Below are positions 49,428 to 62,409 of a stretch of DNA of 64,000 bases, one piece after another. The notes below the pieces were generated by a model. That model did no database searches. It saw nothing but the letters and a program-made list of their open reading frames with translations, and was not told the DNA's origin. The stretch is taken from assembly GCF_964340395.1 (NCBI RefSeq), contig NC_135567.1, positions 18,012,806-18,076,805 on the forward strand, read 5' to 3'. The stretch is from Glandiceps talaboti. Its lineage: Eukaryota > Hemichordata > Enteropneusta > Spengelidae. The position numbers and the translations under genes are program-made. Numbering within the stretch: position 1 is the first letter of the stretch; every line of letters starts with the position of its first letter.

Positions 49428-50940
49428 CTCATTATTTAGTCAGACCTTATCAAACCGCCCAGTGATAACGCAAGTAAACGAACAGTTTGACAAAACCTGT
49501 AGACTTTGACAGGCGAAACGTTACTTGTATGTACGTAGACCTCTTGGTTGTCAACAAGAACTGTTTATGGTAACATTAGAGTGAATATCATCATAAAAAA
49601 ATACATGTTAAATAATTATCAAACCAACATTATTATTCCTGTCTGTAAAGAAAAAGCTAATTAAATGTATTTCCCTGAATATGACATATCTGCAATCTTG
49701 CAAAATAAATGCTTATGCAAAATGTCGACGAAAGTGAAATTTATGTCTACATTGTTGATATAAAAAAAGTAGACAAAAAAGTAATTAAACACAGATTTCC
49801 AACAACTAGTCGAGTGTGTTTTGAATACACAAGGTTTTGTCTCAGACCACTACAGAAAATAGTGAGATTTTGTTGATGAGCAAAGTTGATAAATGATTAG
49901 CCAATGACATTATATTGTGACTTTGTCATAGTAATAACACTGAGTGGATGAGTCAGTGATATATGAATACACTGTCACACTGGTGTATATGGCGGCATTA
50001 TAAATAGTAACAAACATCTGCTGATGTAAAAATGTTAAACCTTGTGCCAGGATATCTGTACAGTGCAAACATGTACACAAACTAACATTGCAGCTTTACT
50101 CATGTCGCCGTTGACATATCTGTCGTAAATTCTTTGCAAGTAGTAGATTTGTAACCCTGCGGTTTCCTACGCATTGATCAATAACAGGAGACGAATCTTC
50201 AAATTCGATGTATTGAAAACACTTGTCTGTCATAGGTAGCTGGTAGGAATTCATAGTTTATACTGGTAAACAATAGCTTCAGTACAATTAGTCACGTGAT
50301 AAAAAACCTTGCATATAACAACCTACATTCACAATGTTTGGATGCCATTTTTTGGGACAAAGTAGATGACCACCAGCTTCACAGGGGATTTGATTGATAA
50401 GATGAACTAAACTGTGTCTGCATAGCAGTTGGTTATAAAGTTGTAAATAAGTTTCCTTGGTAAATACATACAATTGTTGTCTTTGTGTCAATCTACCTAA
50501 CTAAAAAAGGTTGGATAGATTAATTGAACATATATCACGTGATTACATGAATAACACATGAACTGAAAAATCAGGGTTACAAAAGAACGACTGAAATTCG
50601 TGTACAGCTCCCGCTCCACAAATTTTACTATATGGGTGGAATTTCGTCAGTTTCAGAAAAAAATAAGTAAGTTGTTCCATTTACAATAAAACGTGCAATA
50701 AAATAAATTGTTGTTGACACTTCCTTTACACTGCAGATGGGCAATGTTGAGCATTGCTTGTGAAATCTGCAATAATTCAATTTATTTTCAAGTATCACAT
50801 TATTTCCTATATGCAATAGCACACGTGTATTAGACTAAGGTCAATGTGCTAAAACGTATTTTGTATTTATTTTAGTATTGCATAGAAGATAGTTATTTGT
50901 GACTGCTTGAAAATAGTTCCGATACAAACATGTACCCTCC

Positions 50941-51150
50941 TTATTGCTTTGACGACTTTGGGAATAATTTATCCTTAAGCACTTTGATAGGATTCGATGA
51001 CTTCCTTCTAGGTCGTGGCTTGCTTCCATCTTTACCGCCACTGGTATAACTTGTGTCAGGTGTAGGAGAAACCGATTCCGAGGCATTTGATACACCAGGT
51101 GGTACAAGTCTAGATGGCTCGAGATAAACACAACAAGCATGTTACAGTGT
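50941..51150 (-). pseudogene. C-terminal fragment related to the TIR-like/coiled-coil gene
   Basis: A minus-strand frame of about 65 codons ends at TAA 50943-50941. It contains ESVSPTPDTSYTSGGKDGSK and a basic tail with NPIKVLKDKLFPKSSKQ. This resembles the basic tail of the gene at 53.7-56.5 kb (SPWGKEGRNRRGK, then PKPLRKLRNFFSR). No upstream exons are seen, and the duplicated tRNA-Lys cassette abuts it upstream. It may be the last exon of a partial paralogue. Confidence 0.4.
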
Positions 51151-51210
51151 CTAATTGGCAAATTGCCATACATTCACAGTTTGTATTCAAACAATAGAAA
51201 AGTAAGATAA

Positions 51211-51283
51211 GCCCGGCTAGCTCAGTCGGTAGAGCATGAGACTCTTAATCTCAGGGTCGTGGGTTCGAGCCCCACGTTGGGCG
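51211..51283 (+). tRNA. tRNA-Lys (anticodon CTT), second copy
   Basis: Identical to the 47653 copy except for one variable-loop base. About 45 bp of 5' flank (from CATTCACAG to AGATAA) and the 3' flank TTTACTTTTCTTT are also shared, so a cassette of roughly 135 bp was duplicated. Terminator T-run at 51289-51292. Confidence 0.96.
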
Positions 51284-52257
51284 TTTACTTTTCTTTGGAT
51301 TTCACCAAAGTCTCTTAAATTAGTAAAAGTGTTCTTATGAAATGCTTCACATCATTAATCCTGTGAATTTATGACACTTTACGTATTGTGTGTTGTTCAT
51401 TCATATTTTATGTGCTAGTCATGTGTGACAGACAGAGGCAGACAAAGATTGATTGATGTATTGGTTGGTTGATTGACTGATTAAATAACTTATCCATCCA
51501 TCCCGTCATCTATCAATCAGTTGTAATTATTATCCTGCCTTCAGATTTCTCAAATCACGATAACAAGTACCGACAGCCATGCATATTTCCAAAGCAATAT
51601 TAACCGACAATCCATTGTCAGTGTGAAGTACCTTAATAGTTAGACCACTTACACAGTTCGTAAAATTTGCCAGAATTCCTAGAAAACGCGAACATAATCT
51701 GGTCAGGTAGAAGTAAACTGTTTCTAGTGCCCTCTGTGTTGGCTATTGTATTTCACATGGAAACATATAAGCATAATACTACTATAGGACATAAGGCCAG
51801 CATAATAATGATGTTCTGTTCTTATTATGTTAACAATATACACTTATTTAAGATTGGTTAGTTGGATATTGACTGATTGACTGATTGGCGGTTTGGCTGT
51901 CTGGCTGTCTGGCTGGTTAGGTGGGTGGGTGGGTGATTGGCGGGTTTATATTTCTTTTATTTCGTACAATCTATCAGAGTTCGAAGTCATAAACAAAGCC
52001 TAACGGGAATTTATATAACATACTTACGTTTGTTAACTACTTAATGTGTGACATATGAAACATGTATGTATGTATGTATGTATGTATGTATGTATGTATG
52101 TATGTATGTATGTATGTATGTACAAGTATGTATGTATGTATGTACGTACGTACGTACGTACGTACGTACGTATGTATGTATGTATGTATGTATGTATGTA
52201 CAAGTATGTATGTATGTATGTATGTATGTATGTATGTATGTACGTACGTACGTACGT

Positions 52258-52299
<42 letters not shown>

Positions 52300-53596
52300 T
52301 ATTTGCAAGGGCACTCTAAAATCTTGTATATTGTTTTGCTTATATATTAGTATAATTTGAAATGCTGATTTTTAAATTGGATTTCTAAGTTCCCGTAGCC
52401 ACTTTTGGCCACCCTCAACTGTAAAGATCTTAAACATCCAAATACACATGCGTCATCCCTGAAAAATACGTACACCGGTTCAGTGTTGCGATAAGTTATT
52501 AACGTTTGACACGTGGTAATGTGTGAACATTCCGTCGTACTGTGAACTGCACTAAGTCGGGTAATGAAGAGTCATTCAAGTCAAATCGGACCGTTAAATG
52601 CAGTATAACGTTATTGTCAGTAAATCTATATTACAGCCTACCTATTAAAGCTTGTTGGTCACATATACCATTCAAACCAGGTAAAAACGACATATAAGGC
52701 GGAATGCAATAAGTTCATTCGAAAATTTGATTTATTGGAAAATAAAATTACAGTGTTCTCTTTGAAATGTTTTAGTTTGTTCCTAGGAATATCAGGGATG
52801 CATATAAATTCATATTTCAGTGGAAGTGCATCTGAATGTACATGTGAACGTAATTACTCAAATATATAAGCTGTTCTTCAACCAATTTCAATCTGTATTG
52901 GAATTTTAAACTTGTATTAATTCTGTGGATTATGACATGTATGATTTTTAACTTAAATGTATGCTGATTTATTTTAACGATTTTATCATACCAATCCAAA
53001 CTGCCAAATTTCAATTTGTTTTATTTTTATTTTATTTTTTTTTTTTAATTTTTAATTTTTTTTTTTTAATTTTTTTTTTTTGGGGGGTTCATTTTAAGTA
53101 AACAACAGTCAATGAAGGTACGAATATATAAATGTATGATATTGCTTTGCACTTTGTTGATCTTAAATTTAATGTCATGACATCGTAAATAATATGTCTG
53201 TAAATACAACCACGTTATTACCATTCTACAGAAAACTAATCAAAGTAACAATAGCTGTAATTAGTTAGTAAAACATACTTTAAGCTACGTTTTAGCACAA
53301 CTGATGACTCAAGGATAAGTAAGGCGACCGACGTGGTAATGTCAGTCATTCTCTTTCTCTCGGTATGTCACCAACTGCCAATTGATGTTTTGATTTTTGT
53401 TTGATAGTCTGGAAATTTTGTATTGTGATACCAGATCAGTGATATACAAATTGCGTCTAAAATAACGAATTTGGTAATTATGAACATGCGAAAGAGAAAG
53501 TCAATAACTGTTGCTCATATTAGGTTTTGTTGATTGTACTGTTTGTTTGTTTGTTTGTTGGAAGGAGATGTGATGCTTTTCAAAGACAGTATGACA
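51284..53596. other. Non-coding stretch with repeats
   Basis: It holds GATT/GACT-type repeats (51440-51490, 51868-51945), the large GTAT/CGTA/TG array (52062-52298), and a poly-T tract (53024-53085). No coding exon supported. Confidence 0.6.
52062..52298. repeat. GTAT/CGTA/TG microsatellite with internal duplication
   Basis: The order GTAT, CAAG interruption, GTAT, self-complementary CGTA occurs twice in succession, then (TG)n. Confidence 0.95.
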
Positions 53597-53602
53597 TTTA
53601 TT
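53597..53602 (-). terminator. Polyadenylation signal of the coiled-coil gene
   Basis: AATAAA on the minus strand, about 125 bp past the stop codon at 53727. Confidence 0.5.
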
Positions 53603-53726
53603 CAGTGATTGATAGTGAGATGGATAAACAATAAATTTTCAATATACACAAAGATTACGCCATGGCAAAAGCCGAGTAGATACAGCAAAATGCGTGTCTA
53701 TCGCAAAGCAAAAGACACAGCTGCAG

Positions 53727-56512
53727 TCATTCACTCTTTTTATGTGGCCTTGAGAAGAAATTTCTCAGTTTCCTGAGCGGCTTCGGGATTTTTCTTTTGC
53801 CTCGACGATTTCTACCTTCTTTGCCCCACGGGCTGTGTTTGGCCTTGGTCGTCTCATCTGAAGAAGCTGTTGAGCGTGAAGTATGTGATAACATGGAAAT
53901 GGACGGTTCAGATTTCCATGGTGCAAGCGGAACTTGTGCTGGCTTCTCGTGGAGATTCAAATATGGACTTTGTCCGTTTCTCTCTCCGAAGGCCTTGCCT
54001 CTTTCTTCTTCTCTTTGAACCGGGAAATCTTCTTCTGGACATGACTTAGCATTGCAGATTTGCTTGCGAGACGGCGATAAACCAACAACTATGTTTTTGT
54101 TAGTCGCGCCACCTGAAGGGATATAAGTATTTTGTCGATCATCAGTGTGTCTCCCATGCAGTCGGTATATCTGTTGGACAACACTACTCGGCTGTGTGAC
54201 TACTGGGAAGGTTGCCAGCATTGACGGATTGACATCACGTGTACAACTTTTGGGACAACTCTCCTGGACAGCTATTGTACATCCGTTGGTATCAGTAATA
54301 TTGGCTTCCTGTCCCTGCATGTACATTAATTGGAGACCGAAGCTATTTGGTTCTTTGCATACTGGCAAATCTTGGCTGATGGAATAATGCTTTGATTGGA
54401 TTTGAACGGGTCGTGGCATTGTGTTGTCATTGGATACGGTCGGAGATATGCCATCGGTATTCCTATCTTGAAATCCATGTCGGACCATGGTATTCCTACT
54501 AGTTTGGGAAGTAGGTAGGCGTGTTTCTTCATTTTCATGATGATGATCTGATCTGAAAGGTAAATTTTGTTCAGATGACCTGCTCCCAATACTATTTTCC
54601 TCCAACCCAATTGCAGTAGTTTGGAAATTGGGCTCACCCGGCATAGTAGCACGGTTTAAATTTTGCATGGCCCTTGTATCCTCCTCTATGCACTTTACTA
54701 TCTTCATGTATCTGTCAAGCATCACCTTCACGTGATCCAATTCGTTTACCAGCTGTGTTATCTTACCCTCATCAATAACATTGTTATCTTTTTGAAGGTC
54801 ACAGTATCTTTCCTTACACTGCTGAAGCTCTCTGCTTAGGTTATCGCACTCCATCTTGTATTCAAGAAGTTTATGTTGCAGTTCTTCTTTCTCATCTCGG
54901 AGAGCGATATATTTTGTTTTATATAATGAACAATCGGATTTTAACACCAGGATGTATTTAAAAAGCTTTTCCTCCCTATCCGTTGCGTTGGCAAGATCGG
55001 TTGACAAAATGGTTACTCTATTCACCAGCATATCTATGGTATCACGATATGTACATCGGTCTAGTCGGTGTTTTATTTGTTCATTCAGTACCATACTGAA
55101 GAGAAAATTTGGATCTGGAGCCGGTGTAGTAGACGTTAGCGCAAGAAGGGCTTCAACATGTCGTGGCGTCTGCTTTTTCTTTTTCATCACATTACGTTTA
55201 ACATCGATCACGCCAAAATCTAGGTAGTAATAACAGTAGCACAAACAATTGTAAATGAAGGGTTTGCACAAATAGGTATAAGATTTATTTTGTTTAAATA
55301 AATGAAAATGAACAAGATAAAAATAAGTATGTCAATATTGTCACACTAAGCTCATAACTGTCAGATCTCACCCATTCATTTAATAATAGTTGCTCTATTT
55401 TTGTCTGCCTCACTTAGTCACTGCCTCAGTAGTAAATAATTATTAACATTTAAAAATAACTCTTGAAATAAATGAGCAATACTCACCTTGTGTCATATAG
55501 TGGGTAATGTCTAACCCAGGGAGTAAAGGCCATGGTCCGTTCTTACGGTCGACAACAAGGAGTTTATTGACCCCATGATAATATAGTATCTCAGGTCGCT
55601 CCTTTGCATATCCAGTACAAGTTGCTATGGTTTTGGTTATCATCAACACAATCCATCGTGCCTTCTGTAGACCAATTCGTGCTTTAGAAACCACTCTGGC
55701 GTTCAATAGTCTCTCTAGGCCGAGTAGATTGTCTTGCTTTACACCAGATATACGCGTATCCACTTCAATCAAAAAATGTTCATCTACGTAAAATATACAA
55801 GGGGTAAAGCAATGACTATAGTTTTCAACCCTTGTACATTCATTTTAAAAGGATCTAGGATAACTTTTCGCAAGTTGTTGTTCATACATTGTGTGTTTGT
55901 TTGTCTGTGTATGTGTCTTTGTTTTTGTCTGTCTGTCTGTTTGTTTGTTTGTTTGTTTGTTTGTCTGTTTATTTTGTTGTTGTTTATTTATTTGTTTACT
56001 TGCTTTATTGCTTGCTTGCCAACATTGCTTGCTTAATTATTTGGTAAATGCACGTTTGTCTTATAAAAGAGCGATTTACATGTACTTATTTACGTTGCCA
56101 TGCATCCAACTAGATCTTTATTTACCACTAATTAGAATACCTTATACAACATATTTATATGCAGTCCCCCCCCCCCCCATAAGTTTTCATATCACTGACT
56201 TTCGATGTTTCATATCGATAGAGAAATTTCGTTGATAAACACAAAACTAGTTGTTGGAAATTAAGGCACGGATGTGTCAGTGTTGAGGAAATAGTAAATA
56301 TTACGTATCTTTTGAATTGGCAAATCATTAGAGTCTAATTTTGAGGCGATTATGTATAATAGCTACAGTAACAACAATTCATGTAAGTTAACTACAAGGT
56401 CAAATGGTTCTGATAACAGATCAAGCAGAACATACAGTTGTTGTTGTTGTTAATATACTGGAATAAACTTGCCTTCACATGCTGCTACGGTATCTTTATA
56501 TTGATCCGCCAT
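53727..56512 (-). CDS. Coiled-coil protein with TIR-like N-terminal segment and basic tail
   Basis: Exons in transcript order: 56512-56473, 55783-55487, 55219-53727. All are phase 1, giving 609 residues. Intron 1 is a GC-AG intron (GAAG|GCAAGT). Residues 15-110 (HFLIEVDTRISGVKQD, then KARIGLQKARWIVLMITKT, then NKLLVVDRKN) resemble the middle and C-terminal half of a TIR domain. The first strand and helix of a TIR are missing, so the assignment is tentative. Residues about 180-285 form a coiled coil (LRDEKEELQHKLLEYKMECD). The rest is polar and disordered, ending in a very basic tail (KPLRKLRNFFSRPHKK). An adaptor or cytoskeletal/membrane-binding role can be imagined, but nothing is proven. 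A related C-terminal fragment lies at 50941-51150. Confidence 0.78.
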
Positions 56513-56909
56513 TGTCCTTTTCTAGTATCTAGCGTTGTAATCAGACACACACAAATTCTATGAACCCTAAAAAAAAATTGATCTATATCATAGAACATAA
56601 AATAAACAAACGTTATAGAATTATTATCTGGCTATCATAATTCCCATGTACCTAAATTTGACCCTTGGTATGATTTATTTTCCTTTTAATCGGTCATTTT
56701 TTTGAGTGAGTGATCACGTGTACACTTCTCAAACTGGCCTTAAATTACTAATTAAGAGATTCGTCGTCATCAGTTATTATATAATTCGACATAATCGCAT
56801 ATTTCTACATAATTTCAAGCGTGACTTCGAATATCAAATATAAGGCCGATTGCACTGCAGCTAATATTCTGTGTCTAAACGCCGAATATAATATATACAC
56901 ATGTCTTAC

Positions 56910-57047
56910 CTAATCGCTTAATCTGGTGGGTCGAAACTACAAAAGACCCCAGCGTTGACAAACAGTGTTACAATAAATTGTAAACTATCTGAATTCGCCT
57001 TTGTTTGTTTCATTGAAAATTACCCTACTTGTCTTTTGCACTCAAAC
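56910..57047 (-). other. Probable 5' UTR exon of the coiled-coil gene
   Basis: Strong acceptor (TTTTCTAATTTCAG) and donor (GATTAG|GTAAGA) flank 138 nt with stops in the possible frames. It would splice to the ATG exon near 56520. Confidence 0.4.
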
Positions 57048-57436
57048 CTGAAATTAGAAAAGAAAATTTCTGTTAGTGAAATCAGATCAGAGAAGCAAAA
57101 CAGTAAAACATTGGGAATTCGAAAAGTATAATGAACAGTACAGCCACCGTTGGATAGTTTACCGTTAATGTGGGCCCATTCCAGACGGCACACTGCTCAT
57201 TCAAAGGTTCCAAGGGCCATTTGATATCTATACTATCATTCACAGACTAGACTGTGGGAATTGATTGACTGTGTTCTGATTGGTTGATGCTACAGAGGAA
57301 TGTGTTTCACGATCTCCGATCGGCTGCATTTGTTAGGCATTGTTGACGTGTGTACGATATTGCTGGCTGTAGACGGTCACTGGCCGGGCCTCGGGTCAAA
57401 TATATTTTGTATACCAGTCAATATATCACTCATCTG

Positions 57437-58090
57437 CTATTGTTGATCATCACTGGCGACTGCATACCGATTAAGACTAGCATGATTTTTGTGGCCACTA
57501 AGTTGTGGCAGTGCTGTGTTTGGTGGTACACCGGCATCTAGTAGTCGCTGCACACAGGCTTTTCTGGCACTATGGTTGCTTAGTTTGTCCGATAGACAAG
57601 CCGATTTGGCCATTGACTTCATTATAGTATTCAATTTGTTCACTCCCATGGGTTGGTTTTTGAACCAAATACCATTCTGTAGAATAGATTTCCTGTATTT
57701 CGATACCGATTTAGAATGGAGCATCTCCACACTCCATTTGTTGTGGTCTCCGTTGTACAAGTGCTTTCTATATATTGGTAGGATACGTGTCAGACTTAAT
57801 TGGAGTAGCGTAAGCTTTAGAGGCGAATTTACGCGTGTTATCGGGTTCTCCCTTACCTGTTTTTATCCATGGCTCGTTGTACAACTAGTATTCTCCTTTT
57901 CGTCGGTGCCGAGTTGCATGTCTCTCCCTTTCATTTGCATGTGCTCGTTACAGCCATAAGTCCGTATATCCTTGTATTAGTAAACTACAGTGAATTGAGA
58001 ATGGCGGTTGGTGACTTCACGCCGAGCCGACCTACTTTAAGGAGTATTTTCTTGTGATCTTCAGAAATTGGGTTGGATTTTAAACCTTAC
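57437..58090 (-). pseudogene. Degenerate Crypton-type tyrosine recombinase
   Basis: The C-terminal part is open (57437-57850) and has WFKNQPMGVNKLNTIMKSMA, then NHSARK and LSGHKN followed by a tyrosine. This is the HxxR...H...Y signature of tyrosine recombinases in Cryptons and in Crypton-derived host genes (KCTD1/ZMYM/KIAA1958-type DUF3504). The upstream part (about 57850-58090) keeps family blocks (VGRLGVKSPTAILNSL) but carries several stops. So it is a dead element, transcribed opposite to the window. Confidence 0.75.
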
Positions 58091-58153
58091 ATCAATGTAC
58101 ACAGTGGTACATGTGTAATAATACATGGTCAGGAGATAGAATTCCTTTCGCGT

Positions 58154-58385
58154 TCAATTTTACAATAGTAGGGTTAAGTCTACTTTTTATGTTCTTTACT
58201 TCTTTTTCGTCATATGTCAGTGTCTAGTTCAGGTAGTTATGTTTTCCGTTGTTTTCCATATGGTTCCTGTGTTAGTGGCTCCTCCCCATATACAGCCATT
58301 ACAGATTGGACAAATAGTTTTATTTTGTCTTTTTAAGTTGATGTCAGTTTCTGCGTCCACTATTTCTTGCGAGGCTTACAAGTCG
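58154..58385 (+). mobile_element. Inverted-repeat transposon family 3, end-truncated copy
   Basis: It shares with 13004-13275 the blocks TTCAATTTTA, AGTGTCTA, GTTGTTTTCCATAT, GCCATTACA and CACTATTTCTTGCGAG-like sequence in the same order. Both terminal repeats are missing or unrecognisable. Confidence 0.65.
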
Positions 58386-59117
58386 GCAGTGAAAAACTAC
58401 ATGTAGGTGGGGTGGGGTAAACGAAACCAGGCATTTTTTCTTGAGGCCTAATGCCCTTGTAAAAAGATTGTTGATTGGTTGAATAAGTCACGCCATGCCT
58501 TGATTATCATTCTGTTACTATACACATAAACAAGACCTTTATATGAATAGCCGCTGATATGTTAATGTAATACCGATTTTGTATTGTGTTAATAGGCCCA
58601 GATATGACGTCATTGCCAAATATATTAAGTTGACCATAATATTCTGTTATTAGAGAACATTTTCCAGGCCGATCAGTTGCCAATAAAGGGTTCGAATTAA
58701 AGAAATTGTAGCATTGACATGTAGGGTAAGAGCCGAACCCTATGATAAATGGTTTAAATTTGGTAATTGTAACTTACCCGTGAACAGTCAAGTATATTAT
58801 TTTCGTTTTTCACAATAGGAGGTCGTCAGTTACGATACTACTTGTAAACAGTCGCGATCAGAAAGGTAAATTAACAGATTACAATTAATCTGTGTAACAC
58901 CAGTGTGTTGGAACGTACGAAGTGTGGAAAAAAACCAACATGCGTGTAGTTATAGTTTGCACACGGCAAATTGACTGGTTAATCTCATAAGGAAACCAAA
59001 AACCCCCGTGTATATTGATATCTATGTATTCCAAGTATAATGTAGTTACCCATGAATGTGCATTGTACTGTTTGGTATGTTGGAAGGCGCCCTATTATAT
59101 AACTTCTTCAATAATCC

Positions 59118-59747
59118 ATATTTCTCAACATTTTAGGCATAATACTTACGCTTAGATGATCAACTATAAATTTCTAAATGTTGTATAAAAATGTACTAAC
59201 AACTATGAACGTTATATGAAACTACTAAATGTCAAGAAAGTATTACTAACTTGGGTAGCCAGTCTGTATGAAAAGTTGTAATATGCATTTTTTTTTATAT
59301 ATCTATTCACAGTAATCTACATGTTTGGCAGTGTTATAACAGAACTGGTACATATATTTTTCTTACAAATATTATGCATGCCTTTCAAGAAAACCTGTGA
59401 CAACGTTCCAAAATTAATATCTTCTACAATATATAATTGATACTAGAACCGATGAAAATGGACACCCAGAAACCCATCAGTGGCAGTTCTACACTTCGCA
59501 GAAATGTTTTACAGAACCTTTATCTTGTCTGACTCTAAGGAGGTGGGACAGAACAAATCAGAGAGAGTTGTTGGTAAAATATTGTTCAATGTCATGATGA
59601 ACTTCACCGAATGTCATAAAGTATATCTAAGGTAGACAACTTTGCTAACCTTTGACCTCAAAAGTCAGCCGATCTGTTAAAATTTAAGCACATACTCGCA
59701 TACAGAGTCTCTGTGGAAAGCCCTAAAATTACAGCAGCAGCAGCAGC

Positions 59748-59779
<32 letters not shown>

Positions 59780-59822
59780 CGACGACGACGACAACAACAA
59801 CGACAACAACAACAACAACAAC
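59118..59822 (+). repeat. Direct segmental duplication, copy 1
   Basis: It aligns at high identity with 63318-64000. It begins ATATTTCTCAACATTTTAGG and ends in a CAG/CAA array. Compared with copy 2 it lacks a 23-bp segment after GATGAT and carries a few other indels. No coding frame. Confidence 0.92.
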
Positions 59823-62409
59823 ACGCAAGATAACTGTTCCCGTATATTGACTGCATTGTTAGGTACACATGTAATATGGGAATAGAGTATGTGTTAAACT
59901 TTAAGATTCTACCAACTTTCATTGGCTGCTGACAATGGATTTTGTTTGGACTTCAAAAGATTATACCTTGTGTAGTAGTATGCATGCTGTTACTGTTTAT
60001 ATCATTAACTAAATACAGAGCCCACACAGTGTATACAGTAATGTTTGTGTGTTATCTGTATAGTGTCTCTCTCAACATTAAACCTTGTGATCAGGCTCCC
60101 TAATCTTGATAGTTCATTTAGTGGCCGTGGCTCCCTTCTGGGAAAAGAGGTGTAATTTACGTGACAATAGTAGTATGTTTGCACAAGATGTGTCTACGTA
60201 TGTGATAGTAGGACACGAAAATATCGGCTTTTCGTGACTTGTGCAAAAATACTGAAGTCGTCTGCTCAAAAACGTGCATTGCTCGTATCTTTAATAAACA
60301 ACTTCATGGTATTTATTATGTTGACAATAGTAAATATCAATGGAGTTACTAGATGTCAAACGAGGTGATGGTCTAACAATTCATGTCGACACTTTAAACA
60401 GAATTCGACTTAGTTTTCATGAGAAATTATAAATAAAGTCGAATGAATATTGAACTTCTCTTGATAGACTTTTTATAACCAATTCGTAGTAGTAAAACAT
60501 CTAGACTAATAAAATAAAAAGCATTAAAAAGTCCCCCCCCCCCCTTATCTCGGATACACCTTTATTAACCCCGTACTCGTGTCACTTTCCTAGAAAGGTG
60601 ACTGGACAGTTATGATTTTTTCGAGGGTTAAATAATGTCATTCATCTGGCATTTAAGAAAACAAACATAATTACACATAACTCCTGATCTGAAAAAATCA
60701 AATAAATTAAATCGTATAGATAGTGATTTCTTTACTGTGCATAATGCATTTCTGAAGGACGCCAAATCCCGTGACAAATGATTGACAGTTTTCAGCCTTT
60801 TGATTAATAGGTCTACAGGTATTTAAAATAGACCTTCCGGAGCTACGCATCGCGTTTTGACGATATATTTCGTACTATTACTGGCTTTTAGCCAACATAC
60901 CAGAACCAAATACGCGTACCTAAATAAAAACAAAGTGCGCAACGTATTTGGAACGCTGACAAGAATAGTAAGTAGGAGTTGTATAAGTGCACTAGTGGCT
61001 CATCGTTGACCAAAATTCAATATAAAGGTTAAAGGTTAAAAAAAATTGACGTACATTGTTCAGATGTTTGATGCTAAAATTGGGACAATTCATGTTAGGA
61101 ATATTTTATGTAACTTGTACAGTTTATAGAACATTACTAAATATTTTGATATTATGCAAACAAGGCAACCAGATGTGCTGATCGGAATGCAATCAAATAC
61201 CTTTATCTTTACAACTTAAACATGATAAAAACGCGGTTTCGAGTCATGAAATTAGGGGGGGGGGAGAGACGAATTCATGTTACTTCATAATTTTCATCGC
61301 TTCATAGGAGTAGAAAATAACAAGTATTGCGCATGTAACTGGTTGCCTCTTATTTTATCCCTGCCATAGTACAACCACTTCAAGGGATTTATATACTTCT
61401 AAAAGTATAGGAACGATGGAAAGAAGAACTAACTATAAAACGAATGAAATGTAGATCAAATTATGGATTTTTTAGATTTAAGGAAAGAGGAATCCTAGCT
61501 TTGTATTGGTCTGAGTTATTGATTTGTGACCGGTCTGTGTGTGACAGTACATACTATTCTAAGCTTGCCAACTACGACACCACTCATGATGGATATGTCA
61601 CAATATACAGTAGCATGCAGTACTGGTAGCCAACCAGACAGTTAGACTTTCATTACATAGCGCATAATTGAAACAAGTCCAAGTCCCCCCCCCAAAAAAA
61701 AACAAACAAACTAAAAAACTAAACAAAAACAAACAAAAACAAAACAACAACAAACCAACAAATAAAAAACGTAGCCGTTCTATCTGAGATCATCATCATT
61801 GTTACAGTTGATGTAATGTGCATGCCATGGACGTCAGTATATACATGTAATTGATTAATTATGTTTATATATCGGTCCCCCTTTCATAGATCTCCACTGC
61901 TCTCGCCCGTTTCCTTTCCGAAAACATAGTAGCAGCACATTGTCTAGGGGTTCCCTCTCTGGTGTTACCTAGATGTATAAAGTATCCCGTTGTTTTATAT
62001 TGTACCAACTGCAAGTGTGCTTTATACACCAATTTGGATTATTAACAGTTGTTTTAAAATATGCGAAGTTGGCACCCCCTGACAGGACAATGCTAAGGGC
62101 ATAATACAAAGCTAAAGAATAAACAGTAAAGCGAGTTCTTACTTACATGTCATTTTGTGTGCAAGTTATGATACCTTATACTATACACCACATTATTGTG
62201 TTATTCTGTATAACATTAGTTGATCAATCTGAAACTGAGCGACAAATTGAAGCTCTAACCTGTTTACATAACCTTTGTTCGGTGGTACGTCGGTCTTCAA
62301 CACCATGAGGGGATTGCTTTGTCAGTAATGTGTGGACCCTTTAAAGGGTGGGTGGGTGGGTGCTAGTGTACCGTTCCGCTGTGAGAAGGCACAATAGACC
62401 TGTTGCCGG
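59823..62409. other. Non-coding stretch
   Basis: No exon I can support. Homopolymer C (60533-60544) and G (61255-61264) runs and an A/C-rich tract (61685-61770) are present. Confidence 0.55.

Larger units (their letters stand above)
47726..51210. other. Stretch between the two tRNA genes
   Basis: It contains short microsatellites, the family 3 transposon (49103-49427) and a gene-fragment (50941-51150). Two overlapping minus-strand frames at 48050-48599 each begin with a hydrophobic, signal-like segment (MALSLVLLALCTYIL; VICMVLVYIMVL) but are in different frames and match nothing I know; unsupported as genes. Confidence 0.5.
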
